DNA from: an uncultured Treponema sp. | Lineage (GTDB): Bacteria > Spirochaetota > Spirochaetia > Treponematales > Treponemataceae | Length of the DNA stretch: 21,492 nt | Direction of reading: 5' to 3' | Assembly (NCBI GenBank): GCA_937890485.1 | Contig: CALBXN010000015.1 | Coordinates: 1 to 21,492 of the forward strand | Part shown: positions 15,415 through 21,492 of the stretch, piece after piece | Position numbering within the stretch: position 1 is the stretch's first letter | Layout: every line of letters starts with the position of its first letter | Program-made: the position numbers and the translations under genes | The notes under the pieces: generated by a model | Databases searched by the model: none | Seen by the model: only the letters and a program-made list of their open reading frames with translations | Told to the model about the DNA's origin: nothing

Positions 15415-15431
15415 TTGGCACGAAAATTGCA
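15415..15431 (+). promoter_or_regulatory. Consensus sigma-54 (-24/-12) promoter
   Basis: TTGGCACGAAAATTGCA matches the RpoN consensus YTGGCACGrNNNTTGCW at every fixed position with the required spacing between GG and GC. Transcription would start near 15442, giving a leader of about 27 nt with a GGGG ribosome site (15460-15463) before the sigma-factor ATG at 15469. Confidence 0.85.
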
Positions 15432-15468
15432 GTATTATTTATATATAAACTTTAATTTTGGGGATAAA

Positions 15469-16323
15469 ATGACAAACACAATTAATGTAAAAGATGATAA
15501 TAACTTAGCTTTTTATTTCAAAGAATTAGAATCTATTCCTTTAATGTCCAGAGAAGAAGAGTACGAACTTGCCTTAAAAGCTCAAAAGGGTGATAAAATC
15601 GCTCGGGATAAAATAGTGACTTCAAATTTACGATTTGTTGTAAGTGTTGCAAAGAAATATCAAAATCGAGGAATTGAATTTATAGATTTAATAAGCGAAG
15701 GAAATATCGGTTTGTTAACAGCTATTGAAAAGTTTGATCCTGAAAAAGGATATCATTTTATTTCTTATGCTGTTTGGTGGATTAGACAATCAATTCTTAA
15801 AGCAATTTATGAAAAATCTAGAATGATTAGATTACCATCAAACAAAACAAATGAACTTATACAAATTGAAGCAGCCCGTAGAGCTATAAAGAAAACAATG
15901 TCTGAAGAAGAAGAATTGATACTTGTTGCCCAAATGTTAAATATGACACCTGCACATATTAAAGATATGATTATGATTTCACGAGAAGTTACTTCTTTGG
16001 ATTCTATTGTTTGTACAGAAAAATCAGATTCTTCAACTTTGTCAGATTTATTACAAGATGAAACATCAGTGAGTCCTGAGGAATATGCAATAAATCAAAA
16101 TCTTAAAGAAGAAATAGATAATATGCTTGATACTTTGTCAGAAAAAGAAGCTGAAGTTCTTCGTTATAGATTTGGCCTCAACGGAAGAAAAGCTATGTCT
16201 TTAAAAGAAGTTGGAAAGATTTTTAATTTAACAAAAGAAAGAATCCGTCAAATTGAAAAAAAAGCAATTAAACGATTGCAACACCCAAGTAGAGCTATAA
16301 AACTGAAATCTTTTGTTGCATAG
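15469..16323 (+). CDS. Group-2 (RpoS/RpoD-like) sigma-70-family factor
   Basis: 284 aa from ATG 15469. The longer frame would begin with a TTG that is itself part of the -24 promoter element, so it cannot be the start. Conserved regions, in order: region 1.2 (NLAFYFKELESIPLMSREEE, about 12-31); region 2 with the core-binding and -10 recognition block (NLRFVVSVAKKYQNRGIEFIDLISEGNIGL, FDPEKGYHFISYAVWWIRQSI, about 53-109); region 3 (about 120-195); and region 4 with the helix-turn-helix (LSEKEAEVLRYRFGL, SLKEVGKIFNLTKERIRQIEKKAIKRLQ, about 223-272). There is no long region 1.1, so it is a non-primary factor of the RpoS/SigB-like group 2 rather than the housekeeping sigma. It directs RNA polymerase to an alternative promoter set, and its own transcription appears to depend on sigma-54. 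As recalled, T. pallidum has a sigma gene next to groES too (TP1012). Confidence 0.9.
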   Translation: MTNTINVKDDNNLAFYFKELESIPLMSREEEYELALKAQKGDKIARDKIVTSNLRFVVSVAKKYQNRGIEFIDLISEGNIGLLTAIEKFDPEKGYHFISYAVWWIRQSILKAIYEKSRMIRLPSNKTNELIQIEAARRAIKKTMSEEEELILVAQMLNMTPAHIKDMIMISREVTSLDSIVCTEKSDSSTLSDLLQDETSVSPEEYAINQNLKEEIDNMLDTLSEKEAEVLRYRFGLNGRKAMSLKEVGKIFNLTKERIRQIEKKAIKRLQHPSRAIKLKSFVA

Positions 16324-16338
16324 ATTAATTTCTAAAAT

Positions 16339-18429
16339 TTATTCTAAACTTGCAAGAACTTCTTTTCTTGCTATTTCTAAAAGTTCTTTATCTTGAACTG
16401 GATCTGAAAGTCCAAGTGTAAGGTTTCCTGATTGTTGGATTCCTGCAACTTCTCCAGGCCCACGTAGTTTTAGGTCCAGTTCTGCAAGTTCAAATCCATC
16501 TGTTGTTTCATACATTGCCTTTAATCTTGATTTTGCTAAATCAGTTAATTTTTCACCATAAACTAAAAAACAATATGATTGCTTTGAACTTCGTCCAACA
16601 CGACCTCTAAGTTGGTGTAAAGCGGCAAGTCCAAATCTTTCTGCCTGTTCAATTATCATACAAGTTGCATTAGGAACATCAACTCCAACCTCAACTACTG
16701 TTGTTGCAACAATAATTTGAATCTTTCCATTCTTAAAATCTTTTAAAATTCTGTTTTGTTCTTCTTCATCAATTTTTGAATGAATTAAACCACAAGAAAA
16801 TTCAGGGTAAACTTTTTGTGAAAGAAATTCATACATTTCAACTGCATTTTTTATTTTTTTTGTATTAGTTTCAATTTCATCCTCATCGTTTAGATTTTCA
16901 ATTAATGGATAAACAAAATAAGCTTGATTTCCATTTTGAAGTTCTTTTCTAACTGTTTCGTAAACATTACTTTCGTTGCCTGCTTTTGTAAGGTGAGTTT
17001 TTATTGGCAGACGACCTTGTGGCATAGTTTTTATTGTAGAAATATCTAAATCGCCATAAACTGTTAAGGCTAAAGTTTGAGGAATAGGAGTAGCACTCAT
17101 CATCAAAATATTTGGAATAGAACATTTTTCTTTTATAGTATTTCTTTGAATTACACCAAAGCGATGTTGCTCATCAATTATCGCAAGTTGTAAATCATTA
17201 TACTGAACATTTTTAGAAAATAGTGCGTGAGTTCCAATTATTAATTGGGTTTTTCCTTCTTTAATGGATTGTAATAAAGTATTTCTACCTTTTGCTTTTA
17301 TATTGCCTGTTAAAAAACTTGGATTTATTCCTAAGGGGGAAAGTAGTTTTGCTGCGTTTTCCGCATGTTGTCTTGCTAAAAGTTCAGTAGGGCAGAGAAT
17401 TACACATTGTCCTCCCCAATCAATAATACGAAGAACTGCAAAGAAAGCAACTAAAGTTTTTCCTGAACCTACATCACCTTGAATAAGGCGTGAAAGTGTA
17501 AAGGGCTTTGATTTTTCAGAAAAACTTTCTGGATTTTTAAAATACTTTGCTGCATCTTTACATGATGAATCAATTTCTGTATTTATTGTTGCAATTATCT
17601 TTTTTTGATCCTCTGTTAATTCAAAAGGAAGGGATTTTTCAAGTTCAATTTGTCTTGGTGATAAATCTGTAAAATCATCAGATGCTTTTGAACAATTTTT
17701 GCGTTCTGCAACTCGTTTTAAAATTGCTTCTTGAAAAAAGTAAAGTTCTTCAAATTTAATAGTTTTAATTGCTTTTTCTAATTGCTCTAAAGTTTCAGGA
17801 GTGTGAATTGCATGAATTGCCTGTTGTTTTGAAAATAAATCTTGTCTTTGAATTATTTTTTCTGGTAATTCTGAAGAAATGCCGTTCCCGTACATTTTTA
17901 AGGCTTGCTGTACAGTTTTTCTATATTGATTTTGTGTTAATCCACTTGTAAGATGATATAAACTTAAAATTTTGGAAGTTGGGTTAATTTTTCCAATGAA
18001 ATTATTTAATTCTCCTGATTTTGCCACAAGTTGTGCATCAAAAACTGATGTTTGAATTTCGCCGTATTTGAAAGAAAAAGGTGCTGTAACAGAAATAATA
18101 GAACCTATAGGTAGTGTTTTTTCCATGAAAGGACGATTATAACAAACTAAAGTTCCTCGAGTTTCTCCATCAAATATGATTATTTTTAGAGTTTTCATTT
18201 TTCCAAATCCAAACCATTGATGGTCTAATACTTTTGCAAAACAATGAACTTTTGCAACTTTAGAAAACTCTTTTATGGGAATTGTTTTAGTTCTGTCTTC
18301 GTAGCCTTTAGGATAGGTTGTAAGCAAATCTGATATTTTGAAAATATTTAATTTAGAAAAAGCACTTGCTAAACTTGGACCAATCCCTGAGATAGTTGAA
18401 ATTGGAGTTTCAATATTACTTAATTTCAA
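16339..18429 (-). CDS. recG: ATP-dependent DNA helicase RecG
   Basis: 696 aa. RecG is a branch-migration helicase that reverses stalled forks and processes Holliday junctions and R-loops. The N-terminal wedge/OB part covers about residues 1-160 (ISGIGPSLASAFSKLNI, LTTYPKGYEDR). The helicase core has FELTEDQ, Walker A GDVGSGKT (318-325), DEQH (419-422), SATPIP (445-450), then ATTVVEVGVDVPNA, QLRGRVGRSSKQSYC and DLKLRGPGEVAGIQQSG. A segment of about 24 residues (roughly 287-310) between the Q-motif and Walker A is longer than I recall for E. coli. The start is TTG, overlapping the yggT stop in a TTGA junction, so translation is coupled. The gene ends 15 bp from the convergent sigma-factor stop, with no terminator hairpin visible between them. 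Confidence 0.95.
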   Translation of the reverse strand: MKLSNIETPISTISGIGPSLASAFSKLNIFKISDLLTTYPKGYEDRTKTIPIKEFSKVAKVHCFAKVLDHQWFGFGKMKTLKIIIFDGETRGTLVCYNRPFMEKTLPIGSIISVTAPFSFKYGEIQTSVFDAQLVAKSGELNNFIGKINPTSKILSLYHLTSGLTQNQYRKTVQQALKMYGNGISSELPEKIIQRQDLFSKQQAIHAIHTPETLEQLEKAIKTIKFEELYFFQEAILKRVAERKNCSKASDDFTDLSPRQIELEKSLPFELTEDQKKIIATINTEIDSSCKDAAKYFKNPESFSEKSKPFTLSRLIQGDVGSGKTLVAFFAVLRIIDWGGQCVILCPTELLARQHAENAAKLLSPLGINPSFLTGNIKAKGRNTLLQSIKEGKTQLIIGTHALFSKNVQYNDLQLAIIDEQHRFGVIQRNTIKEKCSIPNILMMSATPIPQTLALTVYGDLDISTIKTMPQGRLPIKTHLTKAGNESNVYETVRKELQNGNQAYFVYPLIENLNDEDEIETNTKKIKNAVEMYEFLSQKVYPEFSCGLIHSKIDEEEQNRILKDFKNGKIQIIVATTVVEVGVDVPNATCMIIEQAERFGLAALHQLRGRVGRSSKQSYCFLVYGEKLTDLAKSRLKAMYETTDGFELAELDLKLRGPGEVAGIQQSGNLTLGLSDPVQDKELLEIARKEVLASLE

Positions 18430-19007
18430 AATGGAAGACCTTGTAGAATTTTGAAAATAAGGTTAATAAGGAAACTTCCTACTATACGTAAAATAATTGT
18501 TGTTATAAGTGCAATTATTATCGTTGTTTGTAAGGATACAAATTTGTCTTTATAAATTAATTTGGTTACAGGGCGTGCAATTTTATAAATCATAGAATCA
18601 AAAGTCCCCCAAAATCCAATACTATCTTTGTTTAATAATAAAACTACAAGTCTTACAACTAAAATAATTATTAATAATAACAAGATTGAAGAAATTGCTG
18701 TCCAAACAATTTGAAATATAATAGCTAAAATTACACCCAACGAAAATTTTCCTGTTGCAACGATGGATTGTAAAATACTAGAAAGTCCAGAAAGGACTAT
18801 TAGTGCAATAATCGGAGAAAAATCTAAGTGGGAAAATTGTAATGGAATTTTTCTAAATAAATTTAGATATGGATCACAAATTTTTGCAAGAATTTGAGTA
18901 ACTTTGCTATAACTTAAAGATGGAATCCATGATAATAAAATTCTTATAAAACAAAGCAAAGAATAAATTGAAACAAAGCTAGCTAAAAGTTTAATCAAAT
19001 TAAACAT
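18426..19007 (-). CDS. YggT-family membrane protein (two YggT repeats)
   Basis: 193 aa, mostly hydrophobic, with four to six membrane segments. It contains two copies of the YggT unit. The first has CFIRILLSWIP followed by ICDPYLNLFRKIPL; the second, weaker, has RLVVLLL followed by IYKIARPVTKLIYKD. The family is an inner-membrane group often next to cell-division or DNA-metabolism genes, and no biochemical role is established that I can name. GGGAG (complement of 15 bases near 19015-19019) precedes the ATG. It lies between dnaE and recG, overlapping the recG start by 4 bp. The upstream hairpins suggest its expression is separated at least partly from dnaE. Confidence 0.8.
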   Translation of the reverse strand: MFNLIKLLASFVSIYSLLCFIRILLSWIPSLSYSKVTQILAKICDPYLNLFRKIPLQFSHLDFSPIIALIVLSGLSSILQSIVATGKFSLGVILAIIFQIVWTAISSILLLLIIILVVRLVVLLLNKDSIGFWGTFDSMIYKIARPVTKLIYKDKFVSLQTTIIIALITTIILRIVGSFLINLIFKILQGLPF

Positions 19008-19022
19008 ATTATTTCTCCCTTA

Positions 19023-19083
19023 AAAATCAAGCTTTTATGTAAACTTGATTTTAAATGTTCAGCAAAATTTTTGTTGAACATTT
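19023..19083 (-). terminator. Tandem hairpins between dnaE and yggT
   Basis: Two stems follow dnaE. The first is a 15-bp stem (19053-19067 with 19069-19083, one G-T pair). The second is a 9-bp stem, AAAATCAAG-type (19023-19031 with 19044-19052), followed in the leftward direction by a T run. The second has the form of an intrinsic terminator and lies about 16 nt before the yggT start. Confidence 0.65.
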
Positions 19084-19088
19084 AATGA

Positions 19089-21492
19089 TTAATCTTTCCA
19101 TACTTCATCAACTGAAGGAATTTTAGAAAGCTCTGAAATAAAATCATCACTTGAAGGTACTTTTAAAGAAGTAGATGTTTGTATTGTGTAATTTTTTTCA
19201 TCTCTTTCTATATGTAAGTATACTGAACAATTGCCTGGATGGGCAACAAGAAAATCTTTTAATTCCATAGATGAGCGTTTATTTTGAGTTGAAAAAAGTT
19301 TTATATGTATAGATTTTACAGATTGTGATTGTAAATTATTGATATCTAAAAGTTCATCAACTTGGAAAGAATCTCCATATTGTTCAGAGTGATCTACCTT
19401 TCCTTTGAAGGCTAGAACCTTATCTTCTTGAACAAAGGAATCTAATCTTTCCCATACTTTAGGGAAGAAAGTAAATTTAACTTCACCATCAAAATCTTTA
19501 CCTGTTACAATTCCCATTATTGTACCTTTTTTGGTAGTGATTCTTCTAACTTCGGTAATGAGAACTGCAATTGTATATTCAGTTTCAGGCAAAGCAGATG
19601 GAATTTTTGCGGAATTCATATTTGTACAACGTTCGATAACTTTTTTGTAATTATCAAGGGGATGTCCTGAAATATAAAATCCGATAAGTTCTTTTTCGAT
19701 TCTAAGTTTTTCAAGTTGTGGCCAATCTTCAACTTCTGTATATTTAAAATCAACAAATTCTTGAATATCTGTATCTTCAAAAAGACTAACTTGACCATAT
19801 CTTGTTGATTCTTTTTTTGCTTCTGCATATTCTACAGCAGCTTCTACATTTACTAAAAGTTTGTTTCGGTTTTCTTCAATTTTATCAAATGATCCAGTTT
19901 TTATGAGAACTTCTAAAGCACGCTTATTTACAGAACGCAAATCAACTCTGTCTAAGAACTCCATAAAATTTTTGTAAGGTCCATTTTTCACTCTTTCTTG
20001 AATAATTGCATCTGCGGCACTTTCACCAAGATTTTTGATTCCAAGCAATCCGTAAACGATTTTTCCGTCAACAACATCAAATATTTTGTCAGAACGATTT
20101 ATGTCTGGTGGGTCAATTTCAAGCCCCATACGACGACCTTCTGCAATATACATTGGAAGTTTATCGGTACTTGTAATTTCGTTTGTAAGGTTGGCTGCGA
20201 TAAATTCCGCTGGGAAGTTTGCTTTTAGATATGCAGTTTTGTAGGCTACAACTGAGTAGGCAGCAGCATGACTTTTGTTAAATCCGTAGCCTGCAAAAGG
20301 AACCATGATTTCAAAAATATCACCTGCGTGTTCCGCTGTAAATCCATTTTTTACAGCACCATCGATAAATTCCTTCTTTTTTGCCATAAGAACTTCAAGT
20401 TTCTTTTTTCCCATGGCACGACGAAGCATATCGGCTCCACCAAGGGAGAATCCTGCAATTCGCTGAGCAACTTGCATAACTTGTTCTTGGTAAACCATAA
20501 CTCCGTAGGTTTCTTTCAAAATATCTTCAAGACAAGGGTCTGGATAGTGAATTGTTTCTGGATGCCACTTTCCTTCGATGTATTGAGGAATGTAATCCAT
20601 TGGGCCTGGACGATAAAGAGCATTCAAGGCAACTAACTCTTCGATACAACGCGGTTGAAGTTGCTTCATAATTTTTTGCATTCCAGGACTTTCAAACTGG
20701 AAAACTGCAACGGCTTCCCCACGACAGAACATGTCAAATGTTTTTTCATCATCATCTGGAACATTGTCTGTGGTAAAGTTTTCAAACCCTGGTCTTTTTC
20801 TGATAATTCGTTCTGCGTATTTTATCAAGGTGAGAGTTTTTAGACCAAGATAATCCATTTTTACAAGACCACATGGCTCGATAATGTCCATTGTGTATTG
20901 AACTGCAACTTTTCCGGTTTTACCGTCTTTGTAAACTGGAGCCCAGTTTGGTAATTGAGATTTTCCAATAACAATTCCAGAAGCATGAAGACCTGTTTGT
21001 CTATTTACATTTTCAAGTTTAAAACATAATTCAAAAAGTTCTTTGTATTTAGGATCGTCTTTAAATTCAATTAACTGACCATTGTCTGGATGCTCTTCGT
21101 CTGGTGGAGTAAAGGCGTCTTTTAATTTTGCCTTTGGATTATCCGGAATGCGTTTTTTTAGCATGTTTACATCAGGAAGAGGAATTCCTAAAACTCGTCC
21201 AACGTCTGCAATTACAGCTTTGGCTTTAAGTGTTCCAAATGTTACAATATGTCCTACATGATCATCTTTGTATTTATCTCTAGTATATTGAATTACTTTT
21301 TGGCGACCTTCGAAGCACATGTCAACATCAAAGTCGGGCATAGAAATTCGTTCTGGATTTAAGAATCGCTCAAAAATCAATTTGTATCTAAAAGGGTCGA
21401 TATCTGTAATTGTCATTGCATAAGCAACAAGAGAGCCTGCACCTGAACCACGACCTGGTCCGATAGGAACATCATTGTTTTTTGCCCAGTTG
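19089..21492 (-). CDS. dnaE: DNA polymerase III alpha subunit, 5' partial
   Basis: The last ~800 residues of the replicative polymerase catalytic subunit are present. The frame stays open to the right edge (VPIGPGRGSGAGSLVAYAM precedes the first internal ATG at 21416), so the PHP domain and the real start lie outside. Visible palm residues are the catalytic pair in PDFDVDM and the third Asp in GLVKMDYLGLKTL. Other family blocks are HIVTFGTLKAKAVIADVGRV, NRQTGLHASGIVI, ALYRPGPMDYIPQYI, YGVMVYQEQVMQVAQRIAG, GADMLRRAMGKKK and FAGYGFNKSHAAAYSVVAYKTAYLKANFPAEF. An OB-fold (EYTIAVLITEVRRI...GTIMGIVTGKDFDGEVKFTFFP) and a C-terminal clamp/tau-binding-type region follow. The PDFDVDM motif differs from the common PDFDVDF in its last residue only. 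This is the DnaE type rather than PolC, since no exonuclease insertion is seen in this part. Confidence 0.95.
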   Translation of the reverse strand, partial: NWAKNNDVPIGPGRGSGAGSLVAYAMTITDIDPFRYKLIFERFLNPERISMPDFDVDMCFEGRQKVIQYTRDKYKDDHVGHIVTFGTLKAKAVIADVGRVLGIPLPDVNMLKKRIPDNPKAKLKDAFTPPDEEHPDNGQLIEFKDDPKYKELFELCFKLENVNRQTGLHASGIVIGKSQLPNWAPVYKDGKTGKVAVQYTMDIIEPCGLVKMDYLGLKTLTLIKYAERIIRKRPGFENFTTDNVPDDDEKTFDMFCRGEAVAVFQFESPGMQKIMKQLQPRCIEELVALNALYRPGPMDYIPQYIEGKWHPETIHYPDPCLEDILKETYGVMVYQEQVMQVAQRIAGFSLGGADMLRRAMGKKKLEVLMAKKKEFIDGAVKNGFTAEHAGDIFEIMVPFAGYGFNKSHAAAYSVVAYKTAYLKANFPAEFIAANLTNEITSTDKLPMYIAEGRRMGLEIDPPDINRSDKIFDVVDGKIVYGLLGIKNLGESAADAIIQERVKNGPYKNFMEFLDRVDLRSVNKRALEVLIKTGSFDKIEENRNKLLVNVEAAVEYAEAKKESTRYGQVSLFEDTDIQEFVDFKYTEVEDWPQLEKLRIEKELIGFYISGHPLDNYKKVIERCTNMNSAKIPSALPETEYTIAVLITEVRRITTKKGTIMGIVTGKDFDGEVKFTFFPKVWERLDSFVQEDKVLAFKGKVDHSEQYGDSFQVDELLDINNLQSQSVKSIHIKLFSTQNKRSSMELKDFLVAHPGNCSVYLHIERDEKNYTIQTSTSLKVPSSDDFISELSKIPSVDEVWKD

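Noticed and set aside
15415..15468. TTG 15415 as start of the sigma-factor gene
   Set aside because: This TTG belongs to the -24 promoter element and lies upstream of the predicted transcript start; ATG 15469 has a ribosome site.
19998..20843. Rightward open frames inside dnaE
   Set aside because: They are antisense shadows of the highly conserved polymerase sequence, with no ribosome sites and cysteine/phenylalanine-rich translations.

Overview
The window is AT-rich spirochaete DNA, almost certainly from a host-associated Treponema. The main evidence is an intact gene for the treponemal cytoplasmic filament protein CfpA. It sits in an order (pallilysin-like gene, von Willebrand A gene, cfpA, unknown gene, ppdK-like gene) that matches, as I recall, the T. 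pallidum block tp0751-tp0746. A second block (alaS, PpiC/SurA-like chaperone, nusB, TPR lipoprotein, groES, group-2 sigma factor) resembles the T. pallidum tp1017-tp1012 region. The two blocks are joined here and followed by recG, yggT and dnaE. No lookup was possible, so the synteny rests on memory.

Layout. 1-882 (+): the 3' part of a surface-type SUMF1/C-type-lectin-fold protein whose last ~46 codons have a composition unlike the rest of the gene. This is the signature of a diversity-generating retroelement (DGR) variable region. 883-1273: a terminator, three ~25-bp hairpin repeats and a ~170-bp imperfect palindrome, with no credible gene. 1274-3406 (-): a two-gene unit with an exported MIDAS-type vWA protein followed by an N-terminally anchored pallilysin-related protein. 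3407-3628: a divergent promoter region with a 13-A tract. 3629-9660 (+): cfpA, a strong hairpin, an unknown 418-aa protein, and a PPDK-like protein whose nucleotide-binding half looks degenerate. 9720-14828 (+): alaS, ppiC-like, nusB and a TPR lipoprotein, ending in a terminator shared with the convergent groES. 14877-15143 (-): groES without groEL. 15144-15468: a regulatory region with a groES promoter and a consensus sigma-54 promoter reading the other way. 15469-16323 (+): an RpoS/RpoD-like sigma factor. 16339-21492 (-): dnaE (5' end cut by the window), then yggT and recG overlapping by translational coupling.

Three observations stand out. (1) The DGR-type variable region at the 3' end of the first gene; its template and reverse transcriptase must lie outside the window. 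(2) A near-perfect sigma-54 promoter in front of a sigma-70-family gene, with three copies of an 11-bp motif about 95-140 bp upstream. This implies a sigma-54 to alternative-sigma cascade like the RpoN-RpoS cascade of Borrelia. (3) The PPDK-like protein next to cfpA keeps every pyruvate/PEP-side residue and the phospho-histidine but has lost much of the canonical ATP-grasp signature, so it may not be an ordinary pyruvate phosphate dikinase.

Several start codons were revised from the longest open frame: 5740, 15143 and 15469. Both edge genes are partial.
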